Source of the DNA: Streptomyces sp. DvalAA-43
Lineage (GTDB): Bacteria; Actinomycetota; Actinomycetes; Streptomycetales; Streptomycetaceae
DNA length: 64,000 nt
Assembly: GCF_900091725.1 (NCBI RefSeq)
Contig: NZ_FMBW01000083.1
Location: forward strand, 40,464-104,463
Reading direction: 5' to 3'
The position numbers and the translations under genes are program-made. The notes beneath the pieces were generated by a model, which saw nothing but the letters and a program-made list of their open reading frames with translations, had not been told where the DNA came from and did not search any database. This document shows, piece after piece, positions 8,640-16,140 of this stretch. The first letter of the stretch is position 1. Each line of letters begins with the position of its first letter.

Positions 8640-8681
8640 GGCGCGGGCGGTGCGTCACCCGGTTGACGCACCGCCCGCGCC
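8640..8681 (+). terminator. Perfect 18-bp hairpin after the HTTM gene
   Basis: Arms at 8640-8657 (GGCGCGGGCGGTGCGTCA) and 8664-8681 are perfectly complementary around the 6-nt loop CCCGGT, 7 bp after the stop codon. Confidence 0.88.
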
Positions 8682-8714
8682 GCTCCGCGTACGCGGCAGG
8701 GCGGTGTCGGCCGA

Positions 8715-8875
8715 CGGTTTCGTCCGGTCGGGGCGCTCCGTCTTTCCCGGCCCCGTGAGTGAACGATGGGTGAGCGGACGGCCCGGCAGCAGGGGCTACG
8801 GAGGGGGCCTTACGGGTACGTTGCACCAGCGCGGCGGCGGCTTCTGCCGTGGCTTTGTCGACCTCGGGCAGCAGG
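8715..8875. repeat. Long direct repeat, right copy
   Basis: Direct-orientation partner of 3681-3830, sharing long identical runs through the integrase C-terminal region. The two copies delimit about 4.9 kb of intervening DNA with three complete genes. Confidence 0.88.
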
Positions 8876-8923
8876 CGCAGCCAGGAGCCGTCCTCGCGGG
8901 TGAAGACCTTGCCGAAGCAGAGG
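8715..8923 (-). pseudogene. Tyrosine recombinase remnant, copy 2 (internally deleted)
   Basis: The minus strand encodes GKVFTREDGSW joined to LRLLPEVDKATAEAAAALVQ and the same tail as copy 1. About 180 bp, covering both His boxes and the catalytic Tyr, have been lost between the two parts. Bases 8715-8875 match 3681-3830, and 8876-8923 match about 4012-4053. It is therefore a duplicated and decayed integrase end, not a gene. Beyond it, 8924-9330 shows no convincing gene; a minus-strand frame at 8955-9140 gives a short hydrophobic peptide that I cannot assign. Confidence 0.82.
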
Positions 8924-9236
8924 CTGCCGGGCACAACGCGGCAACTGTCCTCGGTCAGGCGCTCGACCAGCGCACCCTGGACGATGCCCACAGCCCCGCC
9001 CACGCGCTGACCTGGCGGCCCTCCGCCGCCTCGGCGAGCGCCACGCCCCTGGCCCCCGCGCCCAGGGCCAGCAGCGCCACACACATCGCGCTGCCCGCCC
9101 CGATCCACCTGCCAGCAGCCACTCCACCGCCGCAGGTCAAGTTCAGGCCGCGAGACCGCCGCCATCGGCTCGTGGCTGCGGTGGAATGTGGCCGAGGGCA
9201 TGCGGCGTCATGGGTCGGTGCACTGCGAACAGGCGG

Positions 9237-9272
9237 CCCAGGGGATAGCCCAGGGGATAGCCCAGGGGATAG
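9237..9272. repeat. Three tandem 12-bp repeats (CCCAGGGGATAG)
   Basis: Three exact copies stand back to back at 9237, 9249 and 9261 in non-coding DNA downstream (3') of the LuxR-type gene. No role is evident. Slippage-generated repeats or iterated protein sites are both possible. Confidence 0.9.
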
Positions 9273-9330
9273 GCGACCGTCGATGCGGCCAAGGCCACCG
9301 GACCGGGATGTGGTCGACCGGTGCGGGTGG

Positions 9331-10269
9331 TCAGCAGGCGTCCTCGGCGAGGACGGAGGTGTCGGTGGGGGCCGGGTGCTGGTGGCGGATCTGACCGGGG
9401 TTCAGGACGCCGAGTTCGGCTGCCCTGAGGCCCGCCTCGAAACGGGTGCTGACGCCCAGGGACTTCAGGATCGCGGCGACGTGTCGCCGGTAGGTGCGGA
9501 CGGAGACGTCCAGCTGTCGTGCGGCGGTGTCGTCCTTCGTTCCCGAGCCGAGCATCTGCAGGACCTTTGAAAGGATGGGGTCCAACTGGACGGATTCCGC
9601 GGTGGCCTGACGCGGCTGGAGCAATTCCGCGGCGTGGTCCCACAGGGGTTGCTGGAACTGGTGCAGGGCGTTGGTGGCCTCCCGCCGGACGACCAGAATC
9701 CTCGACTGCTCGCTTCCGGCGCGGGTGTCCACGACGGCGAGGTCGGTGGCCACGAGCGCGAGGTCGGGCAACGGGCCCGAGGAGAGCCTGATGCGCGTCC
9801 CCTCGGCCATCAGCCGGGCCATGCGGGAACGGAATCCCGGCTTGAGCGACGCCGGCTGGCTGAGTAACAGTCGTAAATTGTGCCCGCGTTCCAGGACCTC
9901 GCCGTGGATGAACCGTGAGAGGTCCGAGTCGGGGCGCCCGACCATCTCGACGGCGAAGCGGCCCACCAACTGCACGCCGCAGTGCGGAGTCCGGCGTTGG
10001 ACAAGGGCCTGCCGCAACATCTCATAGGCAGTGGCCGGATCGCAGATGGTGACCAGCTGTCCGGACCACTGCTCGGGTCTCTCATGCGCACTACGGCAGC
10101 CCGCGCCGCCACGGCATACTGCATCCACGGTAGTCCCCCCCCGGGAGTAAGACGTCTCAACCGCAGACGGGCTGAGTGCCTTCGCTTTTTCGGCTGACAT
10201 GATCGCGGGCACATTGGATTCGCGCATGAAAATTACGTCAAGCCCCACGTGGGGTGGGATATAGGTCAT
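9331..10269 (-). CDS. LuxR-type HTH transcriptional regulator (putative cluster regulator)
   Basis: This 312-residue protein ends in a LuxR/NarL helix-turn-helix at about 230-292 (LDPILSKVLQMLGSGTKDDT then AARQLDVSVRTYRRHVAAI). The N-terminal 220 residues form a sensory-type domain resembling the phospholipase-D-like region of TrmB/LuxR hybrid regulators common in Streptomyces gene clusters. No response-regulator receiver Asp pocket or autoinducer domain is visible. It is the last gene on the strand of the biosynthetic cluster and the best local candidate for its regulator. The start is uncertain: none of the ATGs at 10269, 10227 or 10200 has a clear ribosome site. A CCCCACGTGGGG palindrome lies between the first two. 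Confidence 0.8.
   Translation of the reverse strand: MTYIPPHVGLDVIFMRESNVPAIMSAEKAKALSPSAVETSYSRGGTTVDAVCRGGAGCRSAHERPEQWSGQLVTICDPATAYEMLRQALVQRRTPHCGVQLVGRFAVEMVGRPDSDLSRFIHGEVLERGHNLRLLLSQPASLKPGFRSRMARLMAEGTRIRLSSGPLPDLALVATDLAVVDTRAGSEQSRILVVRREATNALHQFQQPLWDHAAELLQPRQATAESVQLDPILSKVLQMLGSGTKDDTAARQLDVSVRTYRRHVAAILKSLGVSTRFEAGLRAAELGVLNPGQIRHQHPAPTDTSVLAEDAC
10243..10254. promoter_or_regulatory. Perfect 12-bp palindrome CCCCACGTGGGG at the 5' end of the LuxR-type gene
   Basis: The sequence is its own reverse complement. It lies inside the first codons if translation starts at 10269, or in the leader if it starts at 10227 or 10200. It could be an autoregulatory operator; that is inference from position only. 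Confidence 0.4.
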
Positions 10270-10410
10270 GCGCAGATCTTTTATGAACGCGACGACAGTA
10301 AGGATGCTATTAGCCGTTCCCTACCGAAGCCGGGCTCCATCGACTATTTGCGCAGATTTTACAGAATGCGTGATCATGCTCCGCGCGGGCGGATGGAGCG
10401 GTGCGGGGAA

Positions 10411-11694
10411 TCAGGCGAGTGGCAGATCGGGGACGGCGATCAGGCTGGTCCGCGGGGCTGACAGGTCCTGCGGACCACCCTGCGCCGGGCCGCCGCACGG
10501 TGGCCGGCCGCGCACCACGTCGCGCAGCGGCACCTGCGGATCGGCGGCCAGGCGGATGTCGAGTTCGGCGGATTCGGCGATGAGGCGGCGGCCCTGGACC
10601 AGGTCGCGAGGACGGTCCACGGCCAGGACCGCCTCCAGCCGGTTGCCGTTCACCCACAGCGCTGTCCAGCAGGAGCTGTCGGGCGAGCAGCGAAAGACCA
10701 TCTGGTCCGCTGCCGAGTGGTGGCCCGCGTACTGCACCGTGCGCCCGAACTGCTCGGACCAGAAGTACAGCGGAGGGTCGTACGCCGCGGGCCGGCCGAG
10801 GAGGGCCGCGGCAGCCGCCTCGGGGGCCTTGTCGGCCGTCTCCCAGTGCTCGACCAGCAGTCGGCGGCCGTAGCGCTCCGACCACCAGGCCGCGCAGTCC
10901 CCCACCGCCACCGCCTCGGCCCTGGTGGTCCGTAACGCGCTGTCGACCACCACCCCCCGCTGCACGTCCAGCCCCGACCCGGCCAGCCAGCCCACCTCCG
11001 GCCGCGCTCCGACACCGGCCACGACCACGTCGGCCTGCACGGACCGTCCGTCGGCGAGGGTCACCCCGCCGTGGTCCACCGAGGCGACCTCCACTCCGAG
11101 CCGGAGCTCGACCCCGGCCTCGGCGTACCAGCCCACGGTCAGCACTCCCAGCTCGGGGCCGAGTACCGCTGCCAGCGGAGTGGCCGCTGCCTCCAGGACC
11201 GTGACCCGGCAGCCCTTCTTCGCCGCCGCGGTCGCCACCTCGGCGCCGATCCAGCCCGCGCCGACAATGAGCACGCGCGCGCCAGGGCGCAGCGAGGCGC
11301 GCAGCCCGCGCGCGTCCTCCAAGGTCCTGACGACGTGCTGGGGCCCGTCGCCCGGCAGCCTGATCGGCGTGGCGCCGGTCGCGATCACCAGCCCGTCGAA
11401 GTCCAGCGGTCCCGCTGTCGTCTCCAGTACCCCGCCGGGCCTGCCGTCGTGGAACCGCAGTGCCCGTGCCCGCTGTCCGAGCCGGAGTCCGCAGCGGAGC
11501 CGCTCCCAGTCCGCGGGGAGGGTGGTGTCGTCGGACTCCCCGGCCAGGACGGCCTTGGTGAGCGGCGGCCGGTCGTACGGCCGGTGGTGCTCGGCCCCGA
11601 CCAGCGTCAGCTCCCCCTGGTACCCCTGCGTTCGCAGTGCCCCGGCCGTGCGCAGGCCCGCGAGTCCGCCGCCGACCACGATCACGTTCTTCAT
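10411..11694 (-). CDS. Ferredoxin reductase-like FAD/NAD(P) oxidoreductase
   Basis: The 427-residue flavoprotein has an N-terminal FAD Rossmann motif (VVGGGLAGLRTAG), a second NAD(P) Rossmann motif (VLIVGAGWIGAEVATAA) and the AVGDCAAWW FAD-binding loop. A C-terminal reductase domain follows. This is the architecture of rubredoxin/ferredoxin-NAD(P) reductases that feed oxygenases or other redox partners. No ferredoxin gene is visible nearby, so the acceptor is unknown. The ATG at 11694 overlaps the larC stop by 4 bp (ATGA), making it the last gene of the coupled chain from isochorismate synthase through larE, larB and larC. It may supply electrons to a cluster enzyme or maintain an Fe-S protein such as LarE; both are inference. 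Confidence 0.88.
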   Translation of the reverse strand: MKNVIVVGGGLAGLRTAGALRTQGYQGELTLVGAEHHRPYDRPPLTKAVLAGESDDTTLPADWERLRCGLRLGQRARALRFHDGRPGGVLETTAGPLDFDGLVIATGATPIRLPGDGPQHVVRTLEDARGLRASLRPGARVLIVGAGWIGAEVATAAAKKGCRVTVLEAAATPLAAVLGPELGVLTVGWYAEAGVELRLGVEVASVDHGGVTLADGRSVQADVVVAGVGARPEVGWLAGSGLDVQRGVVVDSALRTTRAEAVAVGDCAAWWSERYGRRLLVEHWETADKAPEAAAAALLGRPAAYDPPLYFWSEQFGRTVQYAGHHSAADQMVFRCSPDSSCWTALWVNGNRLEAVLAVDRPRDLVQGRRLIAESAELDIRLAADPQVPLRDVVRGRPPCGGPAQGGPQDLSAPRTSLIAVPDLPLA

Positions 11695-12917
11695 GAACCA
11701 GCCCTCTTGTCCTCTGCCAGGCCCTCGGCCGCGGCGATCGATCCTGCTAGAGCTGTCTTCAGCGGAATCCCGAGGTGTTCCGCCGCGGCGGCCACGTCCT
11801 CGTACTCCGGTTGGACGTTGACGACCCGTCCGAGATGGCGCGCGACCTTGACCCGTACCGTGGCGGTGCCCACGGCGACGGTGGTGATCTCGCGTTCCAG
11901 CTCGCGCTTGGTGACCCGGTACTCCCGGGCGCCGATGCTGGAGGTCTCGGTCAGGACCAGCTCGCGCACGGCCGGGAGGACGGACGGGGCGCAGAGGACC
12001 GAGAGGGTGTGCGCCGGGCGCCCCTTCTTCATCAGGATGGGGGTGAGCCAGGCGTCGGACGCCCCGAGCTCCATCAGCCGGGCCAGGACGTGCGGCCAGA
12101 TCCGCGGGTCGAGATCGTCGACGTTCGCGTCGAGCACCATCGCGTCCGTGCCGGGCGGCGAGTCGTCCCGGGCATCGCGGGAGGCGTCCGGGGCCCCCAG
12201 GACGACGCGGACGACGTTCGGAGTGTCCGGGAGGTCGCGGGTACCGGCTCCGACACCGCCGCCGAGCAGGCGGAACTCGGGCATCGGGCCCCAGTCGGCG
12301 CAGAGCGCGAGGACCAGCGCCGCCCCGGTCGGCGTGCACATCTCGAACGGGGAACCGCCGGACCTGGCCGGCGCCCCGTGGTCGGCCAGGAGCCTGAGCA
12401 CGGCGGGGACCGGGACCGGGATCTCGCCGTGGGCGCTGCGGGCACGGCCGCTGCCCAGCGCGATCGGGGTCGCGGTCGCGCTGCCGATGCCGAGGTCGTG
12501 GTAGGCCGCGCACGTCCCCACCACGTCGCCGATCGCGTCCAGCGCGCCGACCTCGTGGAAGTGGACGTCGTCGACCGGGATTCCGTGGACGGCGGCCTCC
12601 GCGCGGGCCAGGCGGGCGAAGACGGACTGGGCCCGCTCCCGCACGGGTTCGGGGAGCGCGGCTTCCGCGAGCGTCGCGCGGATCGAGTGCCAGGTGCGGT
12701 GCGGGGTGCGGGTGGCGGTGTCGACGTGCACCTTCGTCGCCGACAGGCCGCACCGCAGCACTTTCTCGGCCCGGATCCGGATGTCACCGGGAGCGACCGC
12801 CTCGACGGCGCACCGGACGGCGGCCACGGATGCTCCGGCGTCGAGCAGCGCGCCCAGGAGCATGTCCCCCGAGGCCCCGGACGAGCAGTCGAACCAGGCT
12901 GAGGCCACCGTGCTCAT
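11691..12917 (-). CDS. larC: LarC, nickel insertion protein for the pincer nucleotide cofactor
   Basis: The 408-residue product carries the LarC N-terminal signature FDCSSGASGDMLLGALLDAG, the central VDDVHFHEVGALDAIGDVVG and the C-terminal LDANVDDLDP and RVVNVQPEYEDVAAAAEHLG. LarC is known to insert Ni into pyridinium-3,5-bisthiocarboxylic acid mononucleotide in a CTP-dependent reaction, giving the nickel-pincer nucleotide. It is a single uninterrupted frame, unlike lactobacilli where larC is split by a frameshift. The start ATG overlaps the larB stop (ATGA), and its own stop overlaps the next start. Length matches complete LarC. The identification is firm; what the cofactor serves in this cluster is not known. 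Confidence 0.95.
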   Translation of the reverse strand: MSTVASAWFDCSSGASGDMLLGALLDAGASVAAVRCAVEAVAPGDIRIRAEKVLRCGLSATKVHVDTATRTPHRTWHSIRATLAEAALPEPVRERAQSVFARLARAEAAVHGIPVDDVHFHEVGALDAIGDVVGTCAAYHDLGIGSATATPIALGSGRARSAHGEIPVPVPAVLRLLADHGAPARSGGSPFEMCTPTGAALVLALCADWGPMPEFRLLGGGVGAGTRDLPDTPNVVRVVLGAPDASRDARDDSPPGTDAMVLDANVDDLDPRIWPHVLARLMELGASDAWLTPILMKKGRPAHTLSVLCAPSVLPAVRELVLTETSSIGAREYRVTKRELEREITTVAVGTATVRVKVARHLGRVVNVQPEYEDVAAAAEHLGIPLKTALAGSIAAAEGLAEDKRAGS

Positions 12918-13753
12918 GAACCCACCGGAACCGTGGTTGCCGGAGTTACCGGGGGGACCGGCTGAGCGGCGTCGGCGTGCGCCACGCGGCGGAGCATCCG
13001 CGCGGCCGCGACCGCTGCCCCGAAGCCGTTGTCGATATTGCACACCAGGACGCCCGGACCGCAGGAGTTGAGCATGGTGAGCAGCGCGGCGATGCCGCCG
13101 AAGGAGCTGCCGTAGCCGACGCTGGTCGGCACCGCGATGACGGGGGTGCCGACCAGTCCCGCCACCACGCTGGGCAGCGCGCCGTCCATGCCGGCGACGA
13201 CGATCAGGCAGTCCGCCGCGTCCAGGTCCTCCCGGACCGCCAGCAGCCGGTGGATCCCGGCCACGCCGACGTCCCGGACGATACCGGTGGAGCAGCCGAA
13301 CTCCGTTGCCACGAAGGCCGCTTCGCGTGCCACCGCTTCGTCCGACGTCCCGGCGGAGACCACCAGGACCCGGCCCCGGGGGCTCAGCGGCTCTCCCACC
13401 GCCGCGCAGCGGGCGTCCGTGTCGATCCTGGCTTCCGGGAAGGCGAGCGACACCGCGTCCAACGCCTCGTCCGGCAGCCGGGTGGCGAGGGCCGCGCGGT
13501 CGCCGGGCTGGGCGAGCAGGGCGGTCAGCAGGGCCACGGTCTGGGCGGGTGTCTTGCCCGCGCCGTAGACCACCTCGGGGTCGCCGGTGCGCAGGGCCCG
13601 GTGGGTGTCGAGCCGGGCGAACCCGAGGTCCTCGAACCCCGCGCCGGAGCGGCCCGACAGCGGGCCCCGCACCAGCTCGCCGAGCGCCTCCTCGGCGGTC
13701 GCCGTTCCTGCGGACACCTTGTGCAGCAGCGCCCGGACTTCGTCACGATCCAC
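12914..13753 (-). CDS. larB: LarB, pyridinium-3,5-biscarboxylic acid mononucleotide synthase
   Basis: The 279-residue protein has a short N-terminal region (DEVRALLHKVSAGTATAEEAL) and a PurE-like carboxylase domain with VLVVSAGTSDEAVAREAA, VVAGMDGALPSVVAGLV, AVPTSVGYGSSFGG and LNSCGPGVLVCNIDNGFGAA, all diagnostic for LarB. LarB is known to carboxylate C5 of the pyridinium ring of nicotinic acid adenine dinucleotide and release AMP, the first step of nickel-pincer cofactor synthesis. The start is GTG at 13753, overlapping the larE 3' end by 11 bp; its stop overlaps larC by 4 bp. The tight coupling indicates stoichiometric expression with LarE and LarC. Confidence 0.95.
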   Translation of the reverse strand: MDRDEVRALLHKVSAGTATAEEALGELVRGPLSGRSGAGFEDLGFARLDTHRALRTGDPEVVYGAGKTPAQTVALLTALLAQPGDRAALATRLPDEALDAVSLAFPEARIDTDARCAAVGEPLSPRGRVLVVSAGTSDEAVAREAAFVATEFGCSTGIVRDVGVAGIHRLLAVREDLDAADCLIVVAGMDGALPSVVAGLVGTPVIAVPTSVGYGSSFGGIAALLTMLNSCGPGVLVCNIDNGFGAAVAAARMLRRVAHADAAQPVPPVTPATTVPVGS

Positions 13754-14642
13754 TGGTGATCCGCTCCGTGATCTGGTTGAGGGAACCGGACCTGAATCCG
13801 CGGGGGTCGACCTCGACCGACGCGAAACCGGTCGCGCGTACCGCGTCCAGCGCCTCCCGGCAGGCGGCGACGGCGGCCACGGCGGGCCGGTCGACCTGGA
13901 TCAGCGCGCTGTCCCCGAGGTCCCTGACCCGTAGGTCGTACGAGGCGATCCCGGCCCCGCGCAGGCTGTCCCGGAGCGCCTGCTCGGCCGCGTCGACCCG
14001 GGCGAGCCGCTCCCTGGTGATGGTCAGGCCGTAGGCGACCCGGCTGGACAGACAGGGTGAGGCGGGCTTGTCCCAGGTGGGGAGGGACCAGGCCCGGCTC
14101 GCCGCGCGCACCTGCTCCTTGCTGAGGCCCACGTCGGCCAGCGGGGTGACCACCCCCTGGAGCGCGGCCGCCCGGATGCCAGGGCGGAAGGGGTCCGCCA
14201 GGTCGTCATGGTTGGTCCCGGTCGCGACCTGGGCGAAGCCGACCCGGTCCGCCAGCTCCCTGAGCCGCGTGGCCAGTTCGTCCTTGCAGAACCAGCAGCG
14301 GGACGTCGAGTTCTCCCGGTAGCCGGCGGTATCCAGCTCATGGGTGCCGACGAAGACGTGGTTGGCTCCCAGCTCCGCCGCGATGTCCCGCACGGCGCCC
14401 CGCTCCCTCCGCGAGAGGCTCGCGGAGTCGCCGGTGGCGGCGATCACGTGGTCGGGCCCGAGTGCGCGGACCGCGGCCGCCAGCAGCAGCGCGGAGTCCG
14501 CGCCGCCGGAGAACGCCACCACGACCGAGCCCAGTTCGGTCAGCCGCCGGTGCAGCAGGCCGATCCGAGTGGCCAGGACCTCTCCGGGGCCGGGCGGCGG
14601 GGCGGCGTCTGTGCGGGATGTCGGATGTGGCAAGGAGATCAC
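13743..14642 (-). CDS. larE: LarE, ATP-dependent sulfur transferase for the pincer nucleotide
   Basis: The 299-residue product has the PP-loop VVAFSGGADSALLLAAAV (SGGADS at 45-50) and the LarE motifs RCWFCKDEL and PASPCLSSRVAYG. LarE adenylates the two carboxylates of the LarB product and replaces them with thiocarboxylates. Three cysteines (116, 119 and 197) match the arrangement of LarE proteins that hold a [4Fe-4S] cluster and act catalytically, unlike the sacrificial single-Cys type; this assignment is by motif only. The GTG at 14642 sits in a GTGA overlap with the isochorismate synthase stop. The gene also overlaps larB by 11 bp. Confidence 0.93.
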   Translation of the reverse strand: MISLPHPTSRTDAAPPPGPGEVLATRIGLLHRRLTELGSVVVAFSGGADSALLLAAAVRALGPDHVIAATGDSASLSRRERGAVRDIAAELGANHVFVGTHELDTAGYRENSTSRCWFCKDELATRLRELADRVGFAQVATGTNHDDLADPFRPGIRAAALQGVVTPLADVGLSKEQVRAASRAWSLPTWDKPASPCLSSRVAYGLTITRERLARVDAAEQALRDSLRGAGIASYDLRVRDLGDSALIQVDRPAVAAVAACREALDAVRATGFASVEVDPRGFRSGSLNQITERITSGS

Positions 14643-16138
14643 TCGATTCCCAGAGCGGACATCATCGGGCGCAGCTTCGCGCAGGTCTCCGCGTACTCGG
14701 CCTCCGGGTCGGAGTCCGCCACCAGTCCGCAGCCGGCGTACAGCGAGGCGGTGGGGCCGTCGAGCAGCGCGGAGCGGATCGCGACCGCGAACTGGCCCTG
14801 GCCCGAGCGGTCGGCCCAGCCGACCACGCCCGCGTACCAGCTGCGGTCGAGCCCCTCGTTGTCGGCGAGCCAGCTCAGCGCCTGCGCGCGGGGGTGGCCG
14901 CCGAGGGCCGGTGTCGGATGGAGCGCCTCGACGAGGTCCAGGACGCCTGCCGTGGAGTCCTCGGCCAGTCGGCCGCGCACCTTGGTGGACAGGTGCTGCA
15001 CATTGGCCAGCTTGACCACCTGGGGCGGGGTCTCGGCCGTGACGTCGGTGCAGGAGTCGGCCAGCGCGTCGCGCAGCATGCTGACGACCACCTCGTGTTC
15101 GTGCTGGATCTTGGCGCTGCCGACCAGCTCGCGTTCGCATGCCTCGTCCTGCTCGGGGGTGGCCCCGCGCGGGGTGGTGCCGGCCAGGCCCAGCGCATGC
15201 ACGGTGCGGTCGCCGACCTGCACCAGGTACTCCGGGGTCGCGCCGAGGAAGGTGTACTCCTCGTGGTCGACCGCGAAGACCGTGGTGCCGGGGTTGGCAC
15301 CGCGCATCCTTTCCACCGCGGCCGGCAGGTCGAACGGCGCGGAGGCGGTGACCCTGACCTCGCGGGCCAGCACCACCTTCTCGAACTCACCCGCACGGAT
15401 ACGGTCGGTGGCCCCGCGGACCAGTCCCTTCCAGTCCTCGGCGCCCGGTAGCTCGGTGCTGCGGCAGGTCCGTCCGGGCCGGTCCCGCCGCTTCCTCCGC
15501 TCGGCGTCGGGGTCGGGCGTGAGGCAGAGGCGGGCGAGGTGGACCAGGCTGTCGGCCACCTGCTCAGGATCGCTGTCGTGCAACAGGACCGCGTTGAGCC
15601 GCAGTTCGGCCGGTACGGGCCGGCCCTCGGCCCCCGGGACCGGCACAGCGCTGCGGATCTGGAGCGCGGGCACCCACATCAGCGCGTCGGGGAGCCGGCC
15701 CGTCTCGTAGGCGTCCTCGGCGCGGAAGGAGAAGCCGCCGATCGCCAGCGGACCCTCGCCGACCGGCAGCCCGGTGGCCGCGACGCCCCCGGTGACCAGG
15801 TCCTTCACCAGCGTCCGCCAGCCGTCGCGGACGGCGCGGACCCGGTGTTCACCGCGCCCGCGCAGGGCACGGGCGGAGCCGATCGCGACGAGCGAGCCAC
15901 CGTCCCACGGTGACTGCCAGAGGAAGGAGCGCTGGGTGCTGCGGCGAGCCCTGCTCCAGACCGAGACGGGGTCGCCGACGTCCAGCGGGCGGCTCCAGCT
16001 GGCGAGTATCGGGCGCTGGAACCCGCGTGCCCTGCCGAGTGCCCGCTCACAGGTGTCGAGCAGGCTCCCGTGGTCGGCGGGGCCCAGTGAACCGCCGCTC
16101 CCCTCGGGGGACATCACGGACGTGGAGGTGAAGGGCAT
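14639..16138 (-). CDS. Isochorismate synthase
   Basis: The 499-residue enzyme belongs to the chorismate-utilising MenF/EntC/DhbC group. Diagnostic stretches are KVVLAREVRVT, GATPEYLVQVGDRTVHALGL with AGTTPRG, EHEVVVSMLRDAL, HPTPALGGHPRAQAL and WYAGVVGW. It converts chorismate to isochorismate in a Mg2+-dependent reaction. No lyase or isochorismatase gene is nearby, so isochorismate is probably not simply taken to salicylate or dihydroxybenzoate. The start ATG at 16138 is 2 bp from the stop of the upstream ligase gene, and its stop overlaps the larE start. The first 45 residues are variable. A dedicated DAHP synthase two genes upstream supports a chorismate-hungry pathway. Confidence 0.92.
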   Translation of the reverse strand: MPFTSTSVMSPEGSGGSLGPADHGSLLDTCERALGRARGFQRPILASWSRPLDVGDPVSVWSRARRSTQRSFLWQSPWDGGSLVAIGSARALRGRGEHRVRAVRDGWRTLVKDLVTGGVAATGLPVGEGPLAIGGFSFRAEDAYETGRLPDALMWVPALQIRSAVPVPGAEGRPVPAELRLNAVLLHDSDPEQVADSLVHLARLCLTPDPDAERRKRRDRPGRTCRSTELPGAEDWKGLVRGATDRIRAGEFEKVVLAREVRVTASAPFDLPAAVERMRGANPGTTVFAVDHEEYTFLGATPEYLVQVGDRTVHALGLAGTTPRGATPEQDEACERELVGSAKIQHEHEVVVSMLRDALADSCTDVTAETPPQVVKLANVQHLSTKVRGRLAEDSTAGVLDLVEALHPTPALGGHPRAQALSWLADNEGLDRSWYAGVVGWADRSGQGQFAVAIRSALLDGPTASLYAGCGLVADSDPEAEYAETCAKLRPMMSALGIE

Positions 16139-16140
16139 GC

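Noticed and set aside
9237..9272. Short CRISPR array
   Set aside because: Three 12-bp units are directly adjacent with no spacers, so they are a simple tandem repeat. No cas genes or repeat-spacer structure occur anywhere in the window.
11071..12902. Long plus-strand frames opposite the ferredoxin-reductase-like gene and larC
   Set aside because: They are shadows of well-recognised minus-strand enzymes and have the Arg/Gly/Asp composition of antisense high-GC DNA.
14639..16138. Salicylate synthase or anthranilate synthase component I
   Set aside because: The enzyme has MenF/DhbC-type motifs, and there is no glutaminase partner, pyruvate lyase or salicylate-activating gene nearby. Isochorismate synthase is the better call, although some salicylate synthases are close relatives.
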